Source: Acidobacteriaceae bacterium (lineage in GTDB: Bacteria; Acidobacteriota; Terriglobia; Terriglobales; Acidobacteriaceae). From it: 64,000 nucleotides of DNA. Position numbers and translations under genes: made by a program. This document shows, piece by piece, positions 17,212 to 25,137 of this stretch. The notes beneath the pieces are model-generated. The model saw nothing but the letters and a program-made list of their open reading frames with translations, was not told where the DNA came from and did not search any database. Positions within the stretch are counted from its first letter, which is position 1. Every line of letters starts with the position of its first letter. The stretch is taken from positions 1 to 64,000 of the forward strand of contig DASZBM010000010.1 in NCBI GenBank assembly GCA_035944135.1, written 5' to 3'.

Positions 17212-19272
17212 ATGGCTTTTTCCGAGCAGTTCGATGTGTTGGTGGTCGGCGCGGGCCATGCGGGCTGCGAGGCCGCGGCGGCGTCTGCGCGGATGGGCCT
17301 GCGGACGGCGCTGTTCACGCTGAACATGGATTTGATCGCGCAGATGTCGTGCAATCCGGCGATTGGCGGCGTGGCGAAGGGGCACCTGGTCCGCGAGGTG
17401 GACGCGCTGGGCGGCATCATGGGCGAGGTTGCGGACTCGTGCGGGATCCAGTTCCGGCTGCTGAATACGTCGCGCGGGCCGGCGGTGTGGTCGCCGCGCG
17501 CGCAGTGCGATAAGGCGCTGTATCGCGTGAAGATGCGCGAAAAGCTGGAGTCGATCAGGAACCTGTTTATCAAGCAGGCTGAGGTGGTGGACCTCGAGCA
17601 AGATGGGGATCGCGTGGCCGGTGTAAAGCTGCGCGATGGGCGGGTGATTCATGCGCACGCCGTTGTAGTGACAACCGGGACGTTTCTGAATGGCCTGATC
17701 CATTGCGGCGAGCAGCAGTACACGGCGGGCCGGAGTGGTGAGCCGGCGAGTGTGCTGCTCGGCGAAAATCTGAAGAAGCTGGGGCTGCGGCAGTGCAGGC
17801 TGAAGACCGGGACGCCGCCGCGGCTGGATGGGCGGACGATCGACTGGGAGCGCTTTGAGGAGCAGCCGGGTGATGCGGACCCGACGCCGTTCAGCTTCAG
17901 GAGCAAGCCAGAGGATGGGAGTGCGAAGTGGACGCCGCCGCTGCCGCAGGTGTCCTGCCATATTGCGACGACGACGCCGGAGACGCTGCGGCTGATTCGC
18001 GAGAATGTGCACCGCTCGCCGATGTTTACGGGGCAGATTGAGGGCATCGGGCCGCGGTACTGCCCGTCGATCGAGGACAAGATTGTGCGGTTCCCGGACA
18101 AGACCTCGCACCAGTTCTTTCTGGAGCCGGAGGGGCTGAAGACGCACGAGGTGTACATCAACGGCATGAGTACGTCGCTGCCGATGGAGGTGCAGGCTGC
18201 GATGGTGCGGTCGATCCCGGGGTTGGAGAACGCGGAGATGCTGCGGCCGGGGTACGCGATTGAGTACGACGCGATTGATCCGACGGAGCTGGACCGCACG
18301 CTGAAGGTGAAGAGCTTTACGGGACTGTTCTTGGCGGGGCAGATCAATGGAACCTCGGGTTACGAGGAGGCCGCGTGCCAGGGGCTGATGGCGGGGATCA
18401 ACGCGGCGCTGTGGGCGAAACGAGCCAGCGAGTCAGCGGGTCAGCGAGTCAGTGAAGAGCCGGATACGTTTACGCTGGATCGGACCGAGGCCTATACGGG
18501 GATTCTGATCGACGACCTGATCTCGAAGGGAACGGATGAGCCGTACAGGATGTTTACCTCGCGGGCGGAGTTCCGGCTGCACCTGCGGATTGACAACGCG
18601 GATGTGCGGCTGACCCCGCATGGGCGCAGGCTGGGACTGATCGACGATGTGGCCTGGGGTGGCTTTGAGGCCAAGCAGGCCAGGGCGGCGGCGTTCACTC
18701 AATTGCTTGAAAATGGAAAGCTTTCCGAGGTCGAGGCCGCGGTGTTGGAGGGTATGTGGCCGGAGGATGCCGGGGCGGCGCCGGCGAGGGGTGATCGGCC
18801 GGCACAATTGCTGAAGCGGCCGCCAGTCAGCGTGGAGCTGCTGCTGCCGGTGTTGATGGAGCGGCTGGCTGGGACGCCGGAGCTAGCGTCGTGGGTGGCG
18901 GCGCTGGAGGCGGTCAGGTATGGCGCGGGCAAGGCGCTGCCTGTGTGGGTCCGGAACGAGATGAAGACTGTCGAGACCGGGATCAAGTTTGCCGGGTACC
19001 TGGCCCAGCAGCAGAAGAGCATGGAGCGGCTGCGGCGGGATGAGGCGCGGGTCATCCCGGAAAGCTTCGACTACACGACCGTGAGCGGGTTGTCGCGGGA
19101 GATGGTGGAGAAGCTGGGACGGGTTCGGCCGTCGACGATCGGGCAGGCGAGCCGACTGCCAGGGGTGACGCCGGCGGCGCTGTCACTGATCCAGTGCTTC
19201 CTGGAGATCCGGAGCCGAGAGATGCGGGGCCGGGAGAATCAAGCTGAGGCCGAGGCGCGGCGAAGCGCCTGA
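17212..19272 (+). CDS. mnmG: tRNA uridine-5-carboxymethylaminomethyl modification enzyme MnmG (GidA)
   Basis: With MnmE, MnmG installs the carboxymethylaminomethyl group at U34 of several tRNAs, using FAD and methylene-THF-derived carbon. The N-terminal FAD-binding [10 protein letters not shown], the [21 protein letters not shown] block, TGTFLNG and the C-terminal helical domain ([29 protein letters not shown]) are all present. At 686 residues it is about 55 longer than most orthologues. One insertion (about 18420-18460, residues [13 protein letters not shown]) is encoded by four copies of the 8-bp repeat found at 13241-13727. Another segment rich in Ala, Gly and Pro lies near 18760-18810 ([17 protein letters not shown]). 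The gene is probably essential for accurate decoding, so these insertions are tolerated. Confidence 0.96.
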   Translation: MAFSEQFDVLVVGAGHAGCEAAAASARMGLRTALFTLNMDLIAQMSCNPAIGGVAKGHLVREVDALGGIMGEVADSCGIQFRLLNTSRGPAVWSPRAQCDKALYRVKMREKLESIRNLFIKQAEVVDLEQDGDRVAGVKLRDGRVIHAHAVVVTTGTFLNGLIHCGEQQYTAGRSGEPASVLLGENLKKLGLRQCRLKTGTPPRLDGRTIDWERFEEQPGDADPTPFSFRSKPEDGSAKWTPPLPQVSCHIATTTPETLRLIRENVHRSPMFTGQIEGIGPRYCPSIEDKIVRFPDKTSHQFFLEPEGLKTHEVYINGMSTSLPMEVQAAMVRSIPGLENAEMLRPGYAIEYDAIDPTELDRTLKVKSFTGLFLAGQINGTSGYEEAACQGLMAGINAALWAKRASESAGQRVSEEPDTFTLDRTEAYTGILIDDLISKGTDEPYRMFTSRAEFRLHLRIDNADVRLTPHGRRLGLIDDVAWGGFEAKQARAAAFTQLLENGKLSEVEAAVLEGMWPEDAGAAPARGDRPAQLLKRPPVSVELLLPVLMERLAGTPELASWVAALEAVRYGAGKALPVWVRNEMKTVETGIKFAGYLAQQQKSMERLRRDEARVIPESFDYTTVSGLSREMVEKLGRVRPSTIGQASRLPGVTPAALSLIQCFLEIRSREMRGRENQAEAEARRSA
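18425..18456 (+). repeat. In-frame copy of the 8-bp repeat array within mnmG
   Basis: Four units (agccagcg agtcagcg ggtcagcg agtcagtg) are the same family as the arrays flanking the gene at 13286. They are translated as part of a hydrophilic loop. Confidence 0.8.
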
Positions 19273-19323
19273 GGTGCCTTTTCAGGGCGGGTGCGCCTCT
19301 TGTCCGCCGGATTCCTGCCGATA

Positions 19324-19342
19324 CCTCAAGTGACACTTGAGG
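19324..19342. promoter_or_regulatory. Perfect 19-bp palindrome, candidate operator
   Basis: CCTCAAGTGACACTTGAGG has 9-bp arms around one central base. It lies about 140 bp upstream of the POTRA gene and about 50 bp after the mnmG stop codon. No T tract follows, so a regulator binding site is more likely than a terminator. Confidence 0.4.
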
Positions 19343-19484
19343 TGGGAGTTAACTTCCTTGGTTCATCGGAAACACAGGCCTTTTTTCACTCGAACAAAAG
19401 TTACTTACGGGCGTACCGTAGAAGTCCCACGAATTATGCAGCGAATACCCCGAAAGTGTCATATTCTCTATTCGGGCACCCTGT

Positions 19485-20639
19485 ATGCGCACCGCATCGC
19501 TGACCGCCGGCCTTCTCTCCCTCCTGCTCCTGCCAGTCTGCACGCCCGCTCTTGTGGGCCAAGCCAGCAAGGCTCCGCAGACGCCGCAGCAGCCTGTTTC
19601 TGAACGGCTTCCCTATAGGTTCAGCAATTTTCCGTGGTGGACCGACGCTCAGATTCGAACCGAGTTGAAGCACCGCATCCCGAGCCTGGGTGATGAGGTT
19701 GGTCGCGGCTCGGCACAGGAGGCGCAGGTTCGTGATGCATTGACGGCGATGCTGGCACAGAAGGGCGTTCACGCGACGGTGGACAGCGACGAACCTTCGC
19801 AGACGTCGGCCGTCGTTTCAGCGTTTATGAAGACACTGCCGTTCTATATTCCGGGAACGGCGCAGCGCCCGCACATTGTGTTCAGCATCTCGTCCCCGCA
19901 GGTTCTGGTTGGCGGGATCGAGGTGGACTCGTCGCCCGAAGGCGATCTGGTTTCGCGGGTTGCAAGGCAGATGGAGGGCAAGCCCTTCGATGCGAGCGCG
20001 AATCTTCTGCAGGCACATCAACTGGCTGAGCCGCTGCAACGGCACGGATATCTTTCGGCCGAAGTCACGGTGACCGCAGGTCATCCGATGCGCGTAGGCG
20101 AGAGCTATTACGTTCCGTTGAGAGCGGAGGTATCTGCCGGGCCGCTGTATCACGTGGGCATGATCAGCGCCGATGGTGGACCGCTGTTGCATGACCGCGA
20201 TCTGTCCGGATACTTCGATCTGCAGACGGGCGAGGTGGCGACACCGTATGCCTTCGATCGGCTTGAGAGCTCGATTATGACGGTGTATTTCCAGGCCGGA
20301 TACGCGTCGGTGCACTTTGTCGATCAGCCGGAGCTGGATCCCGAACATGCGACTGCGAACTACCGCCTGATGACCGTGACCGGCCCGCAGTACAGGCTGC
20401 GTACGGTGACGGTGAAGAACCTTTCGCCAACGCAGGAGGCCGAAGTTCGCAAGATGCTCGCATTGGCGCCGGGCGACGTTTATGACCAGATTGCTATTGA
20501 TGAGCTGCACGCAAAGGTGCAGGAGAGCGCGAATCTGAAGGGGCTGGACTACTCATTCGCTCCCTCAACGGACCGCAACCTTAATGTCATCGATCTCACG
20601 CTGGACTTCTTCAAGGATGCGGCGCAGTCGTCGTTGTAG
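19485..20639 (+). CDS. Periplasmic POTRA-domain protein without a beta-barrel
   Basis: A signal peptide (MRTASLTAGLLSLLLLPVCTPALVGQA) precedes about 360 residues with repeated POTRA-like segments. These include RPHIVFSISSPQVLVGGIEVDSS and later PQYRLRTVTVKNLSPTQEAEVRKMLALAPGDVYDQ, typical of BamA/TamA/ShlB-type POTRA domains. The Omp85 beta-barrel that normally follows is missing: the protein ends at FFKDAAQSSL. It is therefore likely a soluble periplasmic accessory of an outer-membrane assembly machine, or a diverged relative. This role is inference. The gene is monocistronic with a terminator at 20697. Confidence 0.7.
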   Translation: MRTASLTAGLLSLLLLPVCTPALVGQASKAPQTPQQPVSERLPYRFSNFPWWTDAQIRTELKHRIPSLGDEVGRGSAQEAQVRDALTAMLAQKGVHATVDSDEPSQTSAVVSAFMKTLPFYIPGTAQRPHIVFSISSPQVLVGGIEVDSSPEGDLVSRVARQMEGKPFDASANLLQAHQLAEPLQRHGYLSAEVTVTAGHPMRVGESYYVPLRAEVSAGPLYHVGMISADGGPLLHDRDLSGYFDLQTGEVATPYAFDRLESSIMTVYFQAGYASVHFVDQPELDPEHATANYRLMTVTGPQYRLRTVTVKNLSPTQEAEVRKMLALAPGDVYDQIAIDELHAKVQESANLKGLDYSFAPSTDRNLNVIDLTLDFFKDAAQSSL

Positions 20640-20696
20640 GTCGAGGGAACAGAGATCAGGTAAACGCAAAGACTTAGCTCGAAAAGACAAAAGAAG

Positions 20697-20727
20697 AAGC
20701 GCTACAGCCAAATGGCTCGTAGCGCTT
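20697..20727. terminator. Bidirectional intrinsic terminator
   Basis: A long stem (aagcgctacagcca / tggctcgtagcgctt, one mismatch pair) is flanked by ttcttgttt on the right and by an A-rich aaaagaag run on the left. It serves the convergent POTRA gene and the receiver-like gene. Confidence 0.72.
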
Positions 20728-20756
20728 TCTTGTTTCTAGCCTCTGCTTCTGATCTC

Positions 20757-21908
20757 TCAGTAGTTGTAGTTAACTTCTTCCTCGCTGTCGACGCCATAGC
20801 GACGCAGGAGATTCGGCAGATTCTGCGAGAAGGCTGCTCGCGGCATCACGACGTCGCAGCCTGCCTCCACAGCCTTGGCCTTGAGATCGCCCTGCAGGTG
20901 CGAGAGGAATCCAATGATCGAGACCGAGCGCTTCAGCTTGGCCTTGAGTTTCGGGATCACCGTCAGCGGCTTCGCGTTTGCGTTGTTGAGATCAAATACG
21001 ATCAGCGACGGCTTGTTCTCGTCCTCGCCGCTCGTCAAGTCGGCGAGCGCCTCTTTTTCGTTCTTGATGAAGGCGACCTTCACGCCGAGCTTGCGCGCGG
21101 TCTCGTTGATCTTGGCTGTCAGGAACAGGTCCTCGATGAAGAGATAGATGTGCGTCTCCGCGTCCTCAGGAATCGGAACGGGCCGCGGGCCGGAGAAGTC
21201 GAGCGGCTGGTTGTCGCCCTGGTGGCGATGACGGCGATGTCCGTGCAGCTGAATGGTTGATGGAGGCGAGTCGGCATAGTTGGCGTCGCCGGCGCGGTAG
21301 CTGTGGTCCATCGGGCCGACGAACCCGCGTTCCCTGGACTGGCCGCCCTTGTTCTTGCGCTTGAAGCCGCCGACCAGGTTGCCGAAGTTATCCGGCACAT
21401 TCTGGCGGTAGCCGTTGCCGCCGCCATATCCGCCGTTGCCGTTGCTGTATCCGCCGCTGTTCTCGGCGCGGAAGTCATTGCCGGGGTTGTCGCTGCGGAC
21501 GCGGCGCTCGCGGTCGCGGAACTTCTTCTTCCAGCGCTTGCCTCCCTGCCCCTGACCCTGACCGAACTGCGGCTGCTGGCCGCCCTGTGGTGAACGCCGC
21601 ATCGTGGGTGCAGCGTTACCGGCCGGGGCTCCGGCGGCAAGGGCGAGGCTCTCGCCTTCCATGACAATCGTTCCCGGGGGGACCACGGCGTCGTCGGTCG
21701 CAGCCGGCGTGGCGCCGCCCTCACCGGGGGTCGCCACGGCCATCAGCTTGTTCTTCCGCTTGCGGCGGCGCCTGCGGCTGCTCTTGCTCTGCCCCATACC
21801 TGGGGCCGCCGGTCCGCCAGCCTCGTTGGCTGCGCCGTCGAAGTCGTCGCCATCAAATCCGTCGCCGCCAAACTGCTCGGGCGCGTCCACTACATTCTGT
21901 TCTGACAT
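20757..21908 (-). CDS. Disordered Arg/Gly/Asn/Gln-rich protein with C-terminal receiver-like domain
   Basis: The first 240 residues are low complexity. An acidic Gly-rich start is followed by a basic block (SSRRRRRKRKNK), an Ala/Pro stretch, then GQGQGQGGKRWKKKFRDRERR, Asn/Gly/Tyr-rich runs (GGYSNGNGGYGGGNGYR) and HGHRRHRHQGD. This composition is like RNA-binding, condensate-forming tails. From residue about 255 (AETHIYLFIEDLFLTAKINETARKLGVKV) a CheY-like fold follows, with LIVFDLNNA where the phospho-acceptor strand would be and IGFLSHLQ and GCDVVMPRAAFSQ after it. Small stand-alone proteins of this receiver type occur in acidobacteria. There is no DNA-binding output domain. It may be a regulator acting on RNA. 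The start ATG at 21908 is certain by context. Confidence 0.75.
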   Translation of the reverse strand: MSEQNVVDAPEQFGGDGFDGDDFDGAANEAGGPAAPGMGQSKSSRRRRRKRKNKLMAVATPGEGGATPAATDDAVVPPGTIVMEGESLALAAGAPAGNAAPTMRRSPQGGQQPQFGQGQGQGGKRWKKKFRDRERRVRSDNPGNDFRAENSGGYSNGNGGYGGGNGYRQNVPDNFGNLVGGFKRKNKGGQSRERGFVGPMDHSYRAGDANYADSPPSTIQLHGHRRHRHQGDNQPLDFSGPRPVPIPEDAETHIYLFIEDLFLTAKINETARKLGVKVAFIKNEKEALADLTSGEDENKPSLIVFDLNNANAKPLTVIPKLKAKLKRSVSIIGFLSHLQGDLKAKAVEAGCDVVMPRAAFSQNLPNLLRRYGVDSEEEVNYNY

Positions 21909-22897
21909 GGTTGCTGTTGGTCCCCTTACTGTGTCCTTCCAAGAAGCTCTCCGGGAGTGACCGGAGACGCGGCTTCGTGCCTCGCGCTTGGGTGGTGCTC
22001 TGCGCGAGCCGCGATCCGAACAGGAGAGTCTTCCGACGATCTCAAATCTTGGCTCTTGGAACGGCTTTCTAACTCACTCACCGGCTGGGTTCAACTTCTG
22101 CGAGCGCATCGCGTTCGCGCTGAAGAACTCCGCCGCAATCATCGACCTCGAACTCTATGGTCGCCCTGCATTATCCCTGCTGCGGGTCTGGACACGCCCC
22201 TTGGACAAGACGGTTCTGTGCCGGTATACGATCCGGCCCGACCGTCCAACCTTTCGATTTTCCAGAGATATCCTTGTTCCCACTGCGGGCGTCTGGGAGT
22301 CGTGCAGCCTTCAGGGGCAATGCCCACCAGTGGCTCATGCGCTCCGCGCCCGGAACACTACCGAGTATATCGCCGGGACAACTTCTGTGCAAGCTCTTCT
22401 TTCTCTGTAACCTGGCGCACCGACCCGGTCAGCACCCGGGAATCCACCATACTTATGATCAGAAAGCCGTTGGGCCACCTCCCCTCCCCGGAAGATGGCC
22501 CTCGGACCCCTACATGGCCAGTCACTGGCCTCCGAAATGCTCCCTTCGGAGCGTCCCTGCGGGGCGTGCCTCACTGTTGGAGGTCTGTCAAACACCGCTG
22601 GACGTTCACCGCTGTACGCCGCTATGCGACGCAAAGGTCGAACACTGGGGATAGAGCAATCGGCGTACCAAAGTTTGGGTGGCCGCAAATCGTTACAAAA
22701 TCGTAGGGCTGGGAGTTTTGCCTACCCAAAATCGGAGAATCCAGGGTCGTTGGCTCCGCTTTTCGGAAGGAGATACTTCGTTTATCTGGACTTTGAGCGG
22801 CCGAGAGTCGCGTCCGATAGCACGTGAAACGGTCGACCGATGCAAACGTCTCACTCTTTGAACGCGATTCTGCAGGGACGCGAGGCTCGTTTGTCGT
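21909..22897. other. Nearly 1 kb without a recognisable gene
   Basis: Open frames here (for example 21957-22706 on the + strand and 22335-22688 on the minus strand) show no family resemblance, have odd compositions and overlap each other. I looked for tmRNA, RNase P RNA, SRP RNA and 6S RNA hallmarks on both strands and saw none. The region could hold a long leader for the receiver-like gene, an unknown structured RNA, or decayed sequence. Several local dyads occur (for example around 22470-22560). Confidence 0.35.
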
Positions 22898-22928
22898 TTG
22901 ACCAGCCATGCTTCGGGTCTTATATAAT
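22898..22928 (+). promoter_or_regulatory. Strong sigma70-type promoter for skp/ompH
   Basis: TTGACC (22898-22903) is followed after 17 nt by TATATA (22921-22926), or after 19 nt by TATAAT (22923-22928). It is oriented toward the skp/ompH gene, about 205 bp upstream of its start codon. Confidence 0.6.
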
Positions 22929-22967
22929 TTGGTGCAGTCGGCCCCACAGCATCTGCCCGCGCCTCTC

Positions 22968-23046
22968 TCACCTGTGCTTTTCAGGTGAGAACGACATGAA
23001 AGCAGGACGCGGAGGGTGGCCACCCCAGCAATTGATCTTGCTGGGG
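22968..23046 (+). promoter_or_regulatory. Structured leader of skp/ompH
   Basis: Two hairpins lie between the promoter and the gene: tcacctg/caggtga (22968-22988) and a strong 9-bp stem ccccagcaa/ttgctgggg (23023-23046). A small open frame runs through the second hairpin. The arrangement suggests post-transcriptional control. No known riboswitch class is recognised. Confidence 0.4.
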
Positions 23047-23079
23047 AGCCCGGTGAGTGGCGCAGCTCCCACTCCATGA
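22996..23079 (+). CDS. Possible 27-aa leader peptide upstream of skp
   Basis: ATG 22996 opens a 27-codon frame (MKAGRGGWPPQQLILLGSP...) ending with TGA at 23077, 54 bp before the skp start. The upstream ribosome binding site (GGTGAGAAC) is weak. It overlaps the 23023-23046 hairpin, so translation would open the stem. It could equally be chance. Confidence 0.25.
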   Translation: MKAGRGGWPPQQLILLGSPVSGAAPTP

Positions 23080-23132
23080 AATCAAATTTGCGAACACCAA
23101 GTTCTCGATCCCGAAGGAGCAACAACCACCAC

Positions 23133-23819
23133 ATGAACCGCACGCTTGTCCTTGCCACAGCGTTGGCCGCCGGCCTCGCCGTCCCCACTCTTACAGCACA
23201 GGCTGCAACGGCAGCCGGTACCGGCGCGGCGCCGGCTGCCAATGTTGCTGTGACTCCCCAGCCTATTCCCGCGAAGGTCGCCATCATTGCCTTTGAGCAG
23301 GCCGTTGTCGCTACGAACGAAGGACAGCGTGCCATGGCCGAGGTTCAGAAGAAGTACGAGCCGCAGAAGTCGAAGATCGACGGTGAGGCGGCCGAGGTCG
23401 ACTCGCTGAAGAAGCAGGCCCAGGGTCTGCCCGCCACTACAACGGATGACGAGCGCGCGCGTCGTCTCCGCACGATCGACGAGAAGGAGAAGCAACTGAA
23501 CCGTGATGCCGAGGACGCGCAGAACGCCTACCAGGGCGACCTGCAGGAGGCCTATGGCAAGGTTGCGCAGAAGGTCGGCGCGGCTGCGGTGAAGTATGCG
23601 CAGGATAACGGATACACGCTGATGCTGAACGTTGGCGGCAACCAGCAGACGCCGAATCCGGTTCTGTGGTTCAACCAGACGACGGACATCACGCAGGCTG
23701 TCGTGAACGCGTACAACACCAGCTCGGGAATTTCGGCTCCGGCGCCGTCTGCTCCGACTCCGACTGCGCATCACACGACGCCGTCCGGTGCTTCGCGTCC
23801 GGCGACCGCGACCCACTAA
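23133..23819 (+). CDS. OmpH/Skp-family periplasmic chaperone
   Basis: Skp-type chaperones hold outer-membrane proteins unfolded in the periplasm before BAM-dependent insertion. The start at 23133 opens a signal peptide (MNRTLVLATALAAGLAVPTLTAQA) with AAGGAG about 14 nt upstream; the longer frame from 23016 is upstream noise. After KVAIIAFEQAVVATNEGQRAMAE comes a long charged coiled coil (about residues 65-165), and then the conserved C-terminal strand (YAQDNGYTLMLNVGGN) and the phrase DITQAVVNAYN. A Pro/Thr/Ala-rich tail follows. It is monocistronic between a strong promoter and a strong terminator. Confidence 0.88.
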   Translation: MNRTLVLATALAAGLAVPTLTAQAATAAGTGAAPAANVAVTPQPIPAKVAIIAFEQAVVATNEGQRAMAEVQKKYEPQKSKIDGEAAEVDSLKKQAQGLPATTTDDERARRLRTIDEKEKQLNRDAEDAQNAYQGDLQEAYGKVAQKVGAAAVKYAQDNGYTLMLNVGGNQQTPNPVLWFNQTTDITQAVVNAYNTSSGISAPAPSAPTPTAHHTTPSGASRPATATH

Positions 23820-23839
23820 TCGCTAACCAGCTTGACCAC

Positions 23840-23867
23840 AGAGCGGAGGCCTTCGGGCCTCCGCTCT
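23840..23867 (+). terminator. Intrinsic terminator after skp
   Basis: A 12-bp stem (agagcggaggcc / ggcctccgctct) closed by a TTCG tetraloop is followed by gctttg. It lies 20 nt after the stop codon. Confidence 0.75.
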
Positions 23868-23916
23868 GCTTTGTCGGATCGATGTTGCCGGCACACACTC
23901 GATTAGAATTCGGCCA

Positions 23917-25137
23917 GTGCTCAGCGAATTGGACCGTAAACCTGCTGTGTCCCGGCTGGATGGAATCGACATTTTGCGCGGGCTCTCGATTCTTGCAGTG
24001 ATTCTGCTGCATATCTGGATACGTTTCGCGGGCGCTCATGTGCGGCTCGGACGAGACTGGCCGGTGTACACGCGGCATTTCCTCTTTCAAAACGGCGGCA
24101 ACGGCGTGACGACGTTCTTCGCTGTGTCCGGATTTCTGATTACGCTGACGTCGTTGCGCCGATTCGGCTCGCTTGATGCTATTCGAGCGCGTGTTTTCTA
24201 CCGGATCCGGTTCGCGAGGATCATGCCGCTGCTGCTGCTCATGCTGTGTGTGTTGACCGCGCTGCATCTGCTGCACGTCGACGGCTATGTGATCAACGAA
24301 AAGTTCTTCACGCTGCCGCGCGCTCTGTTTGCAGCGCTTACGTTTCATCTCAACTGGCTGGAAGCGTCGCGCAACGCATGGCTGCCGGCCTGCTGGACGG
24401 TACTGTGGTCGCTATCGATTGAGGAGATGTTCTATCTCTTCTTCCCGCTGATCAGCCTCGTGCTGTTCCGCGGCGGTTCGGTGGGTCGTTGGATGTGGAT
24501 CGCGCTTGCAGTCGCGCTGTTTGCTCTCGGACCGCTCGCGCGAGTCGTATGGGCGAAGAATGATCTGCAGGCTGAGAACTCGTATCTTGCCGGCATGGCA
24601 AGCATCGCGCTCGGATGTTTGACAGCCTATGTTGTGGACCGGCTCTCCCCTCGAGAGATTCGATCTGCATGGCTGCGGGTGATCGAGATCGCGGGCTGGG
24701 CTGGAATTCTGCTGATTGCGGTATCACCGCGCGGGACAATTATGCGCACGCTCGGGAAGAGCGGTACCGATGATGCTCTGCTCGCGTTGTCTGTCTGCCT
24801 GGTGATGGCCGCAGTGACGCTTCGCCGTAAGCGCGGCTCACGATGGAGCGCGCCGCTGCGGTGGTTCGGGCGGCACAGCTATGAGCTCTACCTCTCGCAC
24901 GAGTTCATCGTGATCTTTGGCGTTGCGTTGTTCGCTCAGCACTTTCCGAACCATGTGCGGCGTGGTGTCGTGGCAGCGTTTGTAATTGGCATGCTGCTTG
25001 CGACAGCTCCTCTTGCGTGGGCGCTGGCGCGCTCGTTCACCGAGCCGGCGAACCGCTGGCTGCGCGGCGCGGAGATGGCAAAGACGAGCGGCGCTCCTGC
25101 ACCTTCGGTTGATAAGGGAGCTTTAGTCAGCAGTTAG
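23917..25137 (+). CDS. Acyltransferase 3 family membrane protein (OafA/YrhL-like)
   Basis: This integral membrane O-acyltransferase transfers acetyl or another acyl group to envelope or exported glycans. The opening RLDGIDILRGLSILAVILLHIW is the family signature with the conserved Arg and His. A second signature, WSLSIEEMFYLFFPL, and about ten hydrophobic helices follow, ending with a short cytoplasmic tail. It starts at GTG 23917. At 406 residues it lacks the SGNH domain of larger members. No glycan cluster adjoins it, so the acceptor is unknown. It converges with the decarboxylase gene, with a 4-bp overlap of the stop codons. Confidence 0.88.
   Translation: MLSELDRKPAVSRLDGIDILRGLSILAVILLHIWIRFAGAHVRLGRDWPVYTRHFLFQNGGNGVTTFFAVSGFLITLTSLRRFGSLDAIRARVFYRIRFARIMPLLLLMLCVLTALHLLHVDGYVINEKFFTLPRALFAALTFHLNWLEASRNAWLPACWTVLWSLSIEEMFYLFFPLISLVLFRGGSVGRWMWIALAVALFALGPLARVVWAKNDLQAENSYLAGMASIALGCLTAYVVDRLSPREIRSAWLRVIEIAGWAGILLIAVSPRGTIMRTLGKSGTDDALLALSVCLVMAAVTLRRKRGSRWSAPLRWFGRHSYELYLSHEFIVIFGVALFAQHFPNHVRRGVVAAFVIGMLLATAPLAWALARSFTEPANRWLRGAEMAKTSGAPAPSVDKGALVSS

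Noticed and set aside
21957..22706. 249-codon open frame in the ORF-poor region
   Set aside because: No domain, no ribosome binding site, and overlapping frames on both strands look equally plausible. I treat it as non-coding.
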